NCBI RefSeq assembly: GCF_032854445.1
Contig: NC_088301.1
Coordinates: forward strand, 31,215,830 to 31,279,829
Reading direction: 5' to 3'
Source: Liolophura sinensis
Taxonomy: Eukaryota > Mollusca > Polyplacophora > Chitonida > Chitonidae
DNA length: 64,000 bases
Position numbers and translations under genes: made by a program. Positions 48,977 through 62,565 of this stretch are shown one piece after another (the first letter of the stretch is position 1; every line of letters begins with the position of its first letter). Under the pieces are notes generated by a model. The model had not been told where the DNA came from. It ran no database searches and saw only the letters and a program-made list of their open reading frames with translations.

Positions 48977-49083
48977 ATCTAATATATTTATTTATTTGAT
49001 TGGACTGAGTTTTACGCCAAACTCAAGAATGTTTCACTTATACGACGGAGGCCATCATTAAGGGGGAAGGAAATCGGGCAGAT
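48977..49083 (-). mobile_element. SINE family B, tail fragment
   Basis: Plus strand shows TTTATTTGATTGGACTGAG, ACTCAAGAATGTTTCACTTA, then a short diverged body. Confidence 0.55.
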
Positions 49084-49569
49084 CAACATGACTACATACA
49101 TTCTATACATGGCAATATGTGTTTCTTAAATTGTGAGTAAACGCATGGTTGTGAATTTGTCTTCCAATGTGAAATTTTGACACCTATACCATCCTTCCAA
49201 AAAACGGAACGTATGCACCATTGCGTTGAGAAGCAACCACCTCGCTATATACGATATCCTTTCTCTGTCGTAAGTTTAAAATACCGAATCACGGATAATG
49301 TGCTAAGTATATAATGAATGCGTTATGTGCTCTGTAAAACTGCTGACTAATAACACGGATGGAATGTACACAAAACAAATGTGTTACACGTCAAGAAAAA
49401 AGTTGATAACACGGATGAAATTTTCTAGAATTTTTGGAAGAAGATTTGTTATGAACGTGTCGTGTAACGTTTTAATCTGGGCAATTTGGCATTGAGTGGC
49501 TGATTACATGGCTAGATAGGACACAGACAAAATCTGAATGAGATATACACTCCCACATGAAGTACCAGT

Positions 49570-49935
49570 GTGTATATAGGTATGTAAGTATACTTGGGAC
49601 TTTGGAAATTAACAATTTCATATGACGACGAGGAGCCATTTGGTGTTTACTTATCTATCGTGTCTTCTTGTGGCAGGGCAAGTCCATACCGCCAAAGTGC
49701 TTCTGCAGCTGGAGCATCATACCAAAGACACCAGACACACCACCCCACCAAGTCACATTATACTAACACCGGGCCAACAAGTCTTATTTCCGTGCTTTAA
49801 CCTCCCAGTGCTGAGTGCCAAGCGAGGCAGCAATAACTACCATTTTTTACCAAGTCTTTGGTATGACCCGACCCGGGTTTGATCCCAGGTCTCCCGACTT
49901 CGAGGGGTGAGCGCTCTAGCCCTAAGGCGCAGAAG
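49570..49935 (-). mobile_element. SINE family C, near full length
   Basis: Plus strand runs from GTATGTAAGTATACTTGGGA to CTCCCGACTTCGAGG and GCGCTCTAGCCC, the reverse of the tRNA-like head. Confidence 0.7.
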
Positions 49936-50239
49936 CGGTACATATGTCTTCGGATTCACGAATCGTTCACACGCGATTTGATGTCATCAACTACTACTCC
50001 ATTCATGACTACATCATATTACTGCTGTTTCGGTGGTGGGAATTACCAAGCGTTTTACCAACGTCGAATGACCCGAAGAGAGACGCCATCATAAATATTA
50101 ATAATAATGAAGTCAAGACATCACCACGTAAAAGGCTTCATATGTTTTCGATCGGAATCACATTATTATCATTATGCTTCGACTTCATTATTAATACTAC
50201 TGAAGGTACGTACGACTATGAGTCTTAAGCATATATGTC

Positions 50240-51060
50240 ATATATATTGTTATGAACATTGACGAAAGGAAAATCACAGCAATCCATGCTTACGTGCACT
50301 AGGTACAGGATATTGATTAACTTACATGTTGAATAAAAACAAAACACTCCTCTACAATATGTTACATTATAAATATTGCCCCATTCACTACGAACAGCTA
50401 GATTAATACCCTAAATTGATAAGACGCCTGATTTCTTCAGTGACATCCAATAAATTGCAAAGAACATGATTTTTTTGTATCATCTAATTGAGGTTAAGCC
50501 GTGATACTAGGCGGTGTGCGTAAGTTGGTACTATTTAAGCATTTGCATGGATAGTGAAAATAAAAGCCCCAACTAAGGTACACTGAGGTCAAGCCGCATT
50601 TCACCGGCTGCGTGCTGTAATTTTAGTATTAACGAAGTAAACATCAGGTACATATAAGCCTTATTTTTGGTTACTGGCCCATTCTTCATTTGAAACATTT
50701 CAAAATGAAATTTTAGACCCTGAATCTTTTTGCTGAATAAATGAAAAACAGATGAATGCATGAAAGACAGGCCTATAATGTTATTTTTGTTTATAGTTCT
50801 AAACTTCTTTTCCTGCAATACCTATCTGCATGGCACTATATTCTGTATGAAATTAAAAATCGCAGCATCAACATCTGAAGCCAATACTCCTTGATAACGT
50901 ATTCAGGTAGACTTTAAAGATTTTAAAGGTCTTTCAACTACTTTTTCCTGTTTTCTTAGCTTTAAACTAGTTTTATCTTCCATCTTACAAGATATTCTGG
51001 CCACGCTTCATCAGCCTGTGCCACAATACAGCCAGATGTGAGAATTGTCAGTGCTAGACA
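50240..51060. other. No gene seen
   Basis: AT-rich unique-looking sequence without coding signal. A hairpin with TTAATAATAATGAAGTC-type arms lies just before it (about 50093-50200). Confidence 0.5.
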
Positions 51061-51070
51061 TTTGTCTTTC

Positions 51071-51358
51071 CTGTAACAGTCTGTTCTTGCTCTTCTTTAG
51101 CTCTACTGTAACAGTCTATTCGTGCTCTGCTATACACTCTATTCTTGCTCTACTGCAACACGCCATCCTCGTTCTGCTGTAACATTCTATTTTTGCTCTA
51201 CTGTAACAATGTATTCTTGCTCCTCTGTAATAGTCTACTCTTGCCCTACTGCAACAGTGTATTCTTGCTCTACTGTAACAGTCTAAACTTGCTACACTGT
51301 AACAGTCTATTCTTGCTCTATTGTAATAGTCTATTCGTGCTCTACTGGAACATTCTAA
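51071..51358. repeat. 24-bp minisatellite, about 12 copies
   Basis: Unit CTACTGTAACAGTCTATT plus CTTGCT. Because 24 is a multiple of three it creates an artificial open frame with a YCNSLFLL-like eight-residue period. Confidence 0.85.
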
Positions 51359-51599
51359 TTTTCATACATGTAAGTCTATCAAACGATGTTGCAGGGTATG
51401 CAATTTTAGATCGGAAAGTAGAATATTATATTGTTTTACCGCCCTTTTGGAAAAGTAAAGATATGAGTATTTTGTTCATTAGATGGTCTAACCATGTGAA
51501 AAAAAAGAAACTCAATATTCCTGCCAGAATTACATATATATTGCCTAAAATGAGCAGACCAGGTGTCTCAAAATTTAGCTGAAACAGAGTAACTTGGAA

Positions 51600-53280
51600 C
51601 TGCGTTCAAACGCCAACTCCGCCGTGACTTTATTACATGTCCATGGTGAATGTCAGACCAGTAGAATTTGTGCAAAAATTCTGCAATGAAATGTTGATAG
51701 TTTTCGCCTGAGCGCATGTAACTGAGGAAGTATGACAACAAAAGGTGATGCAACTACTGTTTTGCTCTCACAGCTGTTATCGTTCTTCTAATCCTGAGGT
51801 TAAACCCTTAACTGTCTAAGCCTCTATACGTTAACGCTACTGTCCAGGTTTAGCCTTAACCAAGGTTATCACGTAACGGCATGGAATACTTGGTGATCTT
51901 GGTAAACACTAATGCGAATGATCCTACATTTCCTCCGATTCAATCACAGGCCTACAGCTGGGATATGGAATGCTCGTATGAATGCGAAAGTATGACAAGC
52001 TCTCTTTGCATAGCAACACAGCAATATTGTGTATGTGTCGAGCTGTACATACGACAATGATTAAATCTGATCAATAAAGAACGCCAAACCCTCAAATAAC
52101 TGCTTATGGATATTCTTAGGAACCATGTAAACAGCTAGCGTAGTTTGTAGTGCTTTGTGACTGGCCTACTGAGGCCGGTAAGACTGAACAGGTGAATTAC
52201 CGTACACACACCTAATATCGGTCAACTCGTCTGAAGATTTTCACAGAATGAATCACAGATAATATGTGAATGATACTTACGCTGCGGATATGAAAAGGTT
52301 AAGCTATCCTCCCCAGACACGCATATAATACCAGTGAGCTGTAGGCCACTCTGTATACTTAATAACGAAACTATCGTCGGCCCGAGTCACCGTGATATAC
52401 GACGATACCGCATACTGGCAGTTTGAGACTTCCGTGTGAAGGCGCGGGACCTCCGTCAGGTAGATCAGACTATGTCGTGGTACTGTATGTTACTATGATC
52501 TGACATCCTGGCATAAACTATGCCCGCCTAATGCAGCCATGCATTTGGCCCAAATTTAGCTGGCGTACATCCATAGCAGTCATCCAAAGCAGAAGGGAGA
52601 TAAATTTCCCCACGTTTATCTGGAACTCCAGATTACGTTCGTGCCGGTAACACGATTGTAACAATCAGTTTGTCAACTTGATCTACAACCATCCGGGTCA
52701 TCGTAGCTCGAGGCACTAGCGTGATTCAGCACCTTTCTATGTAGATTCCAAACGCACAGATGTGTTCATATTTAAAACGCGTTGAGCCAGTGATCCGTAA
52801 ACCGGGCCGGTCGTATGAACACGCATGGCTGCTACCTGTCCTTGTTACGCTATGTATGCATTCGTATAAAGACTACATAATGTATACATGTTTGTATACC
52901 TGGTAATAAGTGCCTTGTGTGTATGCACGTAGACATATAGCGCCCAGAGTCGCTCAAATGCTGCACACGCAAGATCGATCCAGGCTATCATTTGCCAGTA
53001 TTTGCTAGCACAGCTCAACAGAATGGCGATGTCATCTTAGACCAGCTAGAAAAGTAATCTGCAAGTCAGTCAAAACATCATTGTACGGTATTTCTTATTT
53101 ATTTCTGTACCGTAATGATATAAATGCACCTTGAAGTGATAATAAAGTTGACCTGTTTAACTGCAGGGAGCACGCCCAGAATATATGTATCGCGAGATCG
53201 ATGAGATTTTCTATTTTTAGTACTCGGGAGAATGACATAGCAAAACTACGATATCAATGGAATGTATAGCCTTGAGGAAA
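51600..53280. other. No gene seen
   Basis: No open frame above background and no repeat family recognised. Confidence 0.5.
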
Positions 53281-53285
53281 TCTGT

Positions 53286-53289
<4 letters not shown>

Positions 53290-53358
<69 letters not shown>

Positions 53359-53367
53359 GAAATATGT

Positions 53368-53410
<43 letters not shown>
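53290..53410. repeat. Duplicated TA/GA microsatellite
   Basis: TA run, GA run, then AAATATGTGGTT and a second TA run; the first TA run is preceded by the near-identical AAATCTGTGGTT, so the unit was probably duplicated. Confidence 0.9.
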
Positions 53411-53413
<3 letters not shown>

Positions 53414-53959
53414 GCTTGAATGTTGTCAGTTGATTTCGTCAAGAGGATGTATGCGTTGACAACCCGACAGGATGATCAAGGCTTTCCCTGTAGGACTACA
53501 ACTGTTTAGTTACTATTAACAAGATGCATTGGTCTTGTGGAACATTCTGATATACATATATGTGTGAAGTTTCATCTGATCTTCTGAGCCGCCGTTATGT
53601 GATTCACTTTGTTTGGTATAAATAAAATGGTATAACGCTATTTCTAGTAAACCTGAGTACATATTTAGTTGTAGGTGTACAGTTCTGTTAAAAAGCGCAC
53701 TACCACATTATTGTTGATATAATATAATTGATATGATATAATCAACTGTATACACATTTTTGCAACATTTTGTTACCTTAAATTTTGCACCGCTAATAGA
53801 CAACAACTGTTCTTAGAAGTGCTAACTTGCCTTGATGAAGTGTTAGAACTGCTGCTCACTATGTTTATTAAAGATTACCCCTAACTTAATGCGTCTCAGA
53901 TGAAATGGATTCATTAGACAACTTTTTAAATTATCCCGAGGGAGAAAATTCCACAGCAA

Positions 53960-54112
53960 CAAAAAACAAAAAAGTAAATAAATAAATAAATGAAAACACA
54001 AACACACGCCCTCAAAACACACACACACACACGCAAAAAAAAAACAACAGAAAAAAACAACACCCCCCCCCCCAAAAAAAAAACAAAAAAAACAAAAAAC
54101 AAAAACAAAACA
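53960..54112. repeat. Low-complexity A- and C-rich stretch
   Basis: AAAT repeats, CA repeats, a C run and A-rich DNA. Open frames here are low-complexity artefacts. Confidence 0.85.
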
Positions 54113-55164
54113 GCAAATGTTTTGAACAACCATTTGGCTTCTATGTACTATTTGTACTGCATTTTAAACTAAAATTTAGGCCCAGTGTCTCTTTCACAAT
54201 GATGTAATCAGTAGTAAATCCCATGGTCACAGTCTTACCATTAAAAAGCTTAATATTTTCATCATGTCCTGAAAATGCCCACCTGTGTAAGCCCAGCCTT
54301 GAAGGGATGGCCGCTTTTAAAGACGTCCACGTCGCGCCAGATTGTGGGACCCTTTTTCAGTCCTAAAGTTGAGTTGTATGGAAGCCTGTGTGTAAGTAGT
54401 TCCTGTTTTGCCGCGCGGTATAAAGGGAAATAGGTGATCTGGTGTCTAAGTAAACCGTCATGTTTTGTAGGGAAGCAGAATTAAAGTAAAGGCTGCGAGA
54501 CAAACAAAGAGACACGATTGTTGTCACGCAGAAATGCGTTGGGCATGAAGTTAAAACTACATAAACGAACAAACATAACACGTATCTTTGGTGTTGCTCT
54601 TTTCTGTCTGCGTGAGCATATCCTTGATATAAAAGCTATCGCCTGTGTCTGAAGTGTTTGATATAACGGTTATGCACCTGGTAAGCGGTTACGTAACAGA
54701 CGAGGAGTTACAACCATGATGGCATGCCATACTACCACGCGCAGATAGCACTTCAACAGCATATACAAACATCATCCGAGCGTCACCACCATCTATTAAC
54801 TGTGACCGCTGGAGGCGAAGTCTTAGCATTTTGTCACCTTGGCGCCAAAAGGGTGGATACAGTAACCCTGGGCAAAATGTGTTTTAAATGTGTTCTATCT
54901 ATTCAAAACCGACAAAAATGTAATATCTTTAACTGGGTGAAAAATAATAGCTCATAAATTTATAGTGTATTAATAAACCATGATGCCTGTGTCGCATATT
55001 ATGTAACTAGTGCCCAGGCAAGCTTCCTATTGCACGAATGGCACATCTGTAACCTGTAGCGACCAGAGTTAAATTTACATGATCTGTGCTACTGCCTTCG
55101 TGCTGACCGAAGCATTGTCAGTGGACTTTGATGTCATAATTTCACTGCGGTTTTCATAAGGCTT

Positions 55165-55350
55165 GTATCATGCCGACGACACCCCCACCCAGACACCCCA
55201 CCCAGACACCTCACCCAGACACATTAGTCTGAACCGGGCCAACCGGTCCTGTTTCTTTGCTCTAACCTCTCAGTGAGGTTGAGCACCAAACGGGGCAGCA
55301 ACAAGTACCCTTTTTAAAGTCGGGTCCCCTGACTTCGAATAATTATGCCA
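55165..55350 (-). mobile_element. SINE family C, partial
   Basis: Contains a small amplification of the CACCCAGACAC motif (three to four copies) and CTCTAACCTCTCAGTG; tail missing. Confidence 0.6.
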
Positions 55351-55995
55351 ACGAAGTGGTTACTGACCATCGTAAGATACAAATTTTAAAATGTACATGG
55401 GAATTCTAGTCAATTAGTGTCTAGATGTGCAGATATAATGAGAAGAATGTAGGTATTTCTAGAGCTCGTCGCTTTATTTTGTAGGGAACCTCAGTACAAG
55501 TGCATAGGCCTTATGCAAGACTGTTGGAAAGAGAACATCTACATCATGCCGTGTTTCAAATGTACGTTTGACAAAGGAAGAGGAGATAAGGTTTTAGAAT
55601 TTACCCGAAATGACCTAAAAATCTGACCACAAAAGAGCATTTTTAGAGGCAAAAAAATGTCATAAGATATTACCTCTGGCGCTAAAATTGATATTTTCCC
55701 ATTACAATATGACATTACCTTCCAAACAAACCTCAAAACACTTTTCTTAAATCGAAAGAACTCCCAGAATGTGGAAAATTAGCAACTTAGTCATGGACGC
55801 AGTTTTAGTTCATTTAGAGGTAGGCCTATGTCTCATTAGGATAATTTAAACTTTTACTTAATACGGGGGCAGGGATAAACGTGAGGTAAGAAGCTATATT
55901 GTTGCTGAATATAACTCTCTGTATGGATTTCGTGTGGGTCGAGCTACGCGGAATAACTGCTTCTAATGTGTCCGATCGAGTCACATTTACCGCAT

Positions 55996-56328
55996 CTTCA
56001 CATGCGGTCCGTGTAGGGAGCGGTAGATCCAGGGTCAATTCTGGGTCGAGTCACACCTAAGATCTTAAAGGTGGAAGCTGTAACTTCATCGACTGGGGTT
56101 CAGAATGAAGGTGATAGTGCAACGACTGATTGAGCTGTATCAGTACAATGGCAGCTTACTTGCCTTCGGTAAGTCGTCTCAGTGAAGCAGCACTAGATAA
56201 AAGAGCGGTGGAAATCCGTCCTGCAACAAGGAGGCACATTACACGCACTCTAAGGATTCCTTCGTCGTCATATGACTGAAAAATTGTTAAGTACGACGTT
56301 AAACCCCAAGTACTCGCTCATTTACTCT
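55996..56328 (+). mobile_element. SINE family A, degraded head
   Basis: Body and tail match the family A copies; the tRNA-like head is diverged (GTAGGGAGCGGTAGATCC kept) and the middle has a short deletion after CAGTACAATGG. Confidence 0.75.
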
Positions 56329-56339
56329 TCACACGCGCA

Positions 56340-58000
56340 TGAAATCTTAACTAGCGTAAATCGATGTCAGCCGAGTGGTCCCCATAATCAACTAACCTCT
56401 ACTGATTCTCGCCGAATCAAGAACGAATCATGACGGTCGCACAAATTCACAAAGAAAGAAAAAAGATTATTAAAGGGACATAATACCTATTGCAATCATT
56501 ATAGTAACACTAGGCGAGTCTAGTCGTCCATTTGGCTGGTTCACTCCCCCCGTTGTCAGAAGGCGCCAATCGCTTCAGCCTCGTTCGTTCTCGCAAGTGA
56601 TCAAAATGGTGACAGACGGCTTACGGCACCAGTGGATGTAGCGTCTGAAAATGTATTTCCTTTGGTGAATTTATGCGGTTGTCGTGGATCGTTTTTGGTT
56701 CGGGAACCACTCGGTGGACATCGATTTACTCTAGGGAAAACTAAATGCGCGGGTGAAGATGCGGTAAATGTGGCTTACCGTCGATCCGACACACTAGAAA
56801 CAGTTATTCTCCGTGACTCTCCCAACACTTCATGTCAGTGAAGTTAGCCCTGAGTTCCTAGTTCCTGGTTCGACGTTCAGATGTGAACTTAGCTCACAGC
56901 TCCCGTTTCCTGGTTGGATATTCAAAGCTGAATATCGAACTGGGAGCTAACTTGTTTATTATGATATTCTGCTCTTAATATTGCACCCAGAGGTACAAAA
57001 CGTGGTCAATGTAAGGACGATTTGTTGGTAATCAGGATCTGTGTAAATGTGACCTGCTTGGTGACGTGCGATAGGCACATTTTCTTCGAAGGTTTAGTCC
57101 TGTGTATTTCGCCATAAACCCTAACTGTCGTCAAATGAGCGAGATATTCTCGAGTGCGGCGTTCAGCGCCAATAAACTCAACATATTCCTGAAACCCAGC
57201 AGTACGAGGACTGATCTGTGAGTGTGTCATACATAGGAAAGTTTGCGAGGTATTTGTCGAAGGCCGGGGGATTATCCCTCACATTCTTGAACACTGCGAT
57301 GAACCCATACCAAATGAACAAATAAAGTTCACACGAAGTGGAGACAGACGCTCTTTAAAATGATCTTTAAACAAATAAATCATATAGTGACTAAAAAAAA
57401 ACACAACAAAAAACAAACAAACAAACAAACAAAAAAAAAAACATGATGAAAGTTACCCCATAAACTTGAAAGACCCCAGTGCCCTTCTTTAGGTGAACCT
57501 AACTTTCAATTATCCATCTACATAAAGAGTTTCAGTGAAGACTTACTGTCTTACTGTATACCCTGTTATTTCCAATTTGAACGGCAAAAGGGCCACAGTA
57601 AAGAGCAAAAAGTTTCCAGCTCTCTAATTTTGACAGGTGTCTGAAACAGCTTCCATTTACCTACGCCACTAGCTGCCTTACCCAACATCAACATGAATTA
57701 TATCAACTTTGAAGTGAAAAAGCATTATTTGAATGCAATCACCTGCCATGTAGATGTAAAATCGCCAGTCACCACACTGGCGGGTCATTCGGTAGGTTAA
57801 ATTAGCATTCTAGCTATCTTATAACATGGGTAAAATTTTTGACATCTGGCTGGCTTTTAAAATGTTATCCACTTATACGGGCGTCCTGAGTGCAAGGTAA
57901 CAAGGACATTTTGTGGGATGTCATAGCTATTGCGAAATAGCGCTTGTTTTATGTTTTCTGATTTTTCTTGATCTATACAGTATGTTAAAAATGTTTCACG
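56340..58000. other. No gene seen
   Basis: A CpG-richer patch at 56510-56830 contains a short plus-strand open frame (56632-56841) without recognisable domain; the rest is AT-rich. Confidence 0.45.
57385..57442. repeat. A-rich AAAC repeat
   Basis: ACAA/AAAC repeats, possibly the tail of a worn SINE. Confidence 0.7.
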
Positions 58001-58021
58001 ATTTTTTGTGGTCTACAAATC

Positions 58022-58059
58022 CGCCCCCCCCCCCCCCCCCCGCGCCAAAAAAAAAAAAA
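58022..58059. repeat. C run followed by A run
   Basis: About 20 C then CGCGCC and about 13 A. Confidence 0.9.
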
Positions 58060-58669
58060 GAACCCCAACCAGCATAATATTATTGTCTTGACAGTTCACA
58101 CCACCAAACCTGTGAACAATCTCACCAAGATGTCCATCTACCCAGTAGCCTACAAGCCTATTAGCTCGGCATATATGGTGTTACACTTTACTTATTGTAG
58201 TACCTCGATTTAGCCTGGATGATTGGCACATGCACGCTCATGGATGACCATGTTAGATGTTGTAGTCTCAACGTGCCACCTTAAACCGTCTGTCTATGCA
58301 CTATGAGATCTTAATCAATCAATCGATCAATCAGTCAATTCGTTCATCCAGCCAATGTCGCCTGATTGTAAAGCAAACGGGTTTTCACCGATCCTGTTGA
58401 GTGGTATGCACAAGGGGAGGCCACTAACAGTCTGGCAAACTGTACCAGTCAGTCTATCAAAATTACCTCCCTTGTATTGTTTGGCTTATGTACACGTACA
58501 GGTTATTTTATACATGTTCTGGTTCACATATGAAGGACAATGGCAGATAAATAGTTGCGAGTCCGCTCGAGTCCACTAGTGACCAAACAAGCAATGGTCG
58601 TCATGAGGCTGAATCCATCTATCGACTTTTTTGTGACAGGATGGAGGTTTATATGTTTACAAGTACAAC

Positions 58670-58870
58670 AATCAGTCCATATAAACCAAGCACAGGAATC
58701 CGTTCATAAGAACCAAGCACAGAAATCCGTTCATAAGAACCAAGCACAGAAATCCGTCCATAAGAACCAAGCACAGAAATCCGTTCATAAGAACCAAGGG
58801 CAGCAATCACATTATATAGATTAGGCGCAGTAATCAGTTCATAGGCTAAAACCAAGCACAGCAGTCAGTT
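58670..58870. repeat. 27-bp minisatellite, about 5 clear copies plus relics
   Basis: Unit AACCAAGCACAGAAATCC plus GTTCATAAG. Diverged copies continue to about 58870. The open frames across it are artefacts of the 27-bp period. Confidence 0.85.
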
Positions 58871-58879
58871 CTTATAAAA

Positions 58880-61590
58880 GGAAGGACGTATCGCTATGTA
58901 GGTTGATGTCACCGACAGTTTACTTCTGCCAATCTTTACCTCAAAATTTAATCATCGATATGTATTCAATACATTCTCCAATTTTTTCCTGACTACAGTA
59001 AGTACTAAGCATGTATATGTGTTGGCAACACGTATACCTCACTTGCAAATTCTATTTATGCATTAATTTATTTGATTGTTGTTCTACTCCATACTCATTA
59101 ATATTGCACCTATATATAGGCCTATACAATGGTGTTCAGTCTCATGGTTGGAAAGAATTGGAGGCCCCGCAAAAACCATTCACCTTTGGTAAGTTATTGA
59201 CTAAATTCCCTACATGTGTCGTACAGCTATACGCTCACAGGAAACTGCACAATGTTCATCCGAGCATTGTCGACCTCTTAGCGTCATCAAGGCCCTAAGA
59301 ACAGTGAGAACGGGGGAATCTACAAATTACCTTTGTAAGGTTTCTTGTTTAATCACGGACTACGCATGATTCAGGTAATGAAAAGCGATCAGACTGACCA
59401 CTCGGCCATTGCCTGTTCCATCGGCCGTTCAATAATCCAAGTTACTTGTGGACTCTTGCTTGGGGTTGAGACTTGGAATCAACTTAAAAGTACAAGTGGG
59501 TAAAGATTTATAATGAAATAATGTTACATTAAACCAGTGAAATTCTTTAGAAAGAAAGTTAAAAAAAAATCGTTGAAAGTGAAGATACGTTGTCAGACTA
59601 CGGCGGACCAGTGAATCATAAAACGATGTTTTCATATATGACTGCAATTAACTTTTAGACATGCATTTACTCATGTCATAAATTTCTCGTTGTACAATAA
59701 AAGAATTATAATCCGAAAGAGGAGAGGAAAATGTTTACACGGCGAACGTTTGTCTTAGACTTCGAGAATTTTGTTTCACTTGTCGAATCGGCTGAAGTGA
59801 TTATTAGGAAAAAGACAATATTTGATTTTTTTTTCCGCGATCGTAACAAAATCAAGTATATTTCAGGAGAAGCTGACGATGACGCTTGTGCTACAGATGG
59901 AGATTGATTTAGCGAGACACTGAAGCATACTTTACTTGTACGATGGCAATTAGTTTCGTGGGTGGAAAAAAACATCAGCCTTTAGACAAGTAACTGAGGA
60001 GCTTTCCCACGTATAAAAAGCATTGATTTCCAGGTTCAAATGGTGGAAAACAAACTGTAAGCCAATGCAGTAAAAAAAATGGTTTAGAGAGACTACACCG
60101 GAAATATTTGGAAAAGATCGATCAACACAAACCCAGTCGAATGTTTGCTGGTATTTTAGAATAGCCCAAATGATTGCTTTGACAAGAGTGCACGTGATAA
60201 ATTTCAAAATCGGTAATAAAACTCGTAAAATTTTTAACGAGGGTCGCTTTTAATTTTTGTTTTTAACATTTTAGCACTATAAATATAGTATACAGGTATG
60301 GAATTGATTGGATGGGATTTTCTGAAAGGCATGAACTTAAGCTATTCAAGGAAACTAGAGGCACAGAAATTTTATTTGATTGACGAATACTGATTTTTAA
60401 CCCAAAATCTTTAATATTACCTTAGAGGTTATACGTGCTTTGTCGAACGCTTTTGGCACACAGGCTGCTAGACTTGTGATGGAAGAGACATCTAGAAAAC
60501 GACTTGTCCGGTATATGCGGCGAGCTGACATGTTTAGTTTTAGATGCTCTCAGAAGGGTTCATCGAATATTTTTTTTTCTAAACTCAGATGTGGATGCAT
60601 GCCGCAGTGTATAGCAGTCCTTGAGTGAGATGTCCGTCCTTCTTGTTTCAATATAAGGGTATTTGATTGCGTACTTGAGCCTCAAGAAACCATATCGAAC
60701 AAGAAGGTTTATTAGGTATAACTGGCGAGTTAAGGGTCAGGTACCCCTACCCAGAAACCAGACCACAGTCATATAAGCAAGATATTTTCGAGTAGGCCTT
60801 TACGATGTTTATAAACCCCAACAAAAAAAATAAGTAAATATAAAACAAAAATAAAATACATAAATACAATAAACGTGTTAATATGAATTGCACTGTGGAT
60901 GTACAGCCGTTATGTGAGTGGAACATGCTTCACCACGGCCTAAAACTTCTATTAAATGAATAAATGATAATAATAAAATTTCCACAAAGTTAAGAAACCG
61001 AACTGAAGTCTAACCATTTTTTAAAATCGTTCATCGTTAAAATATCATTAAAAGAGGTTCAGATCGTTAGAATACAAGATTTTTATGACAAAAATTAGTA
61101 TCTGTAAATAGCAAACAACACGCACACAGAAAACAGAAAAGGTATAAGACAAAACTCTCAAAATATTTCTTTTTCATTTACTTGCGGTTTTAGAGGGAGT
61201 CAGCACGATTCAACATGTTTTGAACCTGTAATATGACATTAAATCATGTATGTGTTATATAGGTCAGTGATGACATGTTATACATTTTTTTAATAACAAC
61301 TTGTATACTATATTTAATTTACATGGTATTACGTGCAGTGGAATGCAGGCACAATTTTATCATCTTCGCTAACACAAATGCACATTGAATACTATTATAG
61401 ACTCAGATGGTGCTTAATTTTTGCGAAATGATGTAGACATTACTCACTAGATAATTCACTATGCTTTCGCACTACTGTAACCTATTTTCAAAAAACAAAT
61501 GAAATGTTTTTCTCTAGAAAGATGAGCATATGGCGAACGCGAAGAACACTAGGCAAATAGGTTTTTAATAGAGGAGTATTTAATGGCTCA
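58880..61590. other. No gene seen
   Basis: AT-rich; worn SINE-like tail near 60760-60830 (GATATTTTCGAGTAGGCC). No coding signal. Confidence 0.5.
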
Positions 61591-61595
61591 GTCAA

Positions 61596-61822
61596 CTTAG
61601 GTGTTATTCGCGTAGCGGTCGATCGTCTCCCGATCACTAAGTCCGCAGGTTCGAATCCAACTCTCGCTAGTTCAGTTTTGTTTTTGAGTCAGGAGTTTTT
61701 TCAGTTACGTGGAGCAGGGCGTTGATTTTATCCGAGCATCGCGCTTTGCCGACTCATAAACCTGATCGCCGTGGTAAAAATTCGTCACTATGATGTTAAA
61801 ATAAAAAACAAACAAACAAACA
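61596..61822 (+). mobile_element. tRNA-derived SINE family D
   Basis: tRNA-like part with perfect box B GGTTCGAATCC, a body of about 130 bp and an AAAC-repeat tail after TCACTATGATGTTAAAATAA. A free tRNA gene is unlikely because of the body and tail. Confidence 0.6.
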
Positions 61823-62447
61823 TATTATTACACAGATGAATAAATAAATATTGGATAATACATGAAAATGAATTAACGTCCATAGAGCAAACCAGTAAGA
61901 TCTGCAGAATCTGTGCATCAAATCAGCACTAGTAGCCCTACAACTTGACCATTCTGCATCTTCCTGTTGCATGGCTATAAGTCGACTTATACAGCTTGTA
62001 TATCTTTAATACTTTTACCAAGGAGTTAGTATAATAAAAAACTCTCTGACTCTCATCACAATCTAAAGAATCTTCTTAATGACAATGGGGATATACTTTC
62101 CAGACATGCCCCGTTATAGTAATTACTATCATGTGTGAAGCAACGTTGTAATCCGAATCCATTGTTACACTCCATTATCAGCCTTCAATTCAGCGGCCAT
62201 CTTCGTATTCGTTATTTAAATCAGATTATATCTGACAGTGTCAGTATTGTTATCCAAGGCCACAACAGCTTTAACTCTGTATGGCTAGTTGTTTAATCAG
62301 TGGCATACCTGATGATAAGCCTGCACTCAGTCTTCAATTAATTACCTTTTTTGGCTTCGTTATTATGATGATTTTCCCATATGTTAAATTTAAATACACG
62401 TACGTGGTATACCACAAGATTTAATCGGCGTCCACAGCGACATCGCT

Positions 62448-62565
62448 GGGTGTAGACTCAGTGGATGTAGACTCAATTGATGTAGACTCAGTGAATGTAG
62501 ACTCAATTGATGTAGACTCAGTGGATGTAGACTCAATTGATGTATACTCAGTGGATGTAGAAGTC
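62448..62565. repeat. 30-bp (2 x 15) tandem repeat
   Basis: Alternation of GTAGACTCAGTGGAT and GTAGACTCAATTGAT, about four dimers. Confidence 0.85.

Noticed and set aside
51145-51582. 145-codon frame rich in Leu, Tyr and Cys
   Set aside because: Produced by the 24-bp minisatellite period; no independent coding evidence.
53843-54133. Phe/Cys-rich membrane-like frame
   Set aside because: Low-complexity translation of A-, C- and CA-rich DNA.
58555-58855. Nine-residue repeat proteins on both strands
   Set aside because: Artefact of the 27-bp minisatellite, open in frames because 27 is a multiple of three.
61620-61680. Possible tRNA gene with perfect box B
   Set aside because: Followed by a body and AAAC tail; acceptor-stem pairing not evident, so treated as a SINE.
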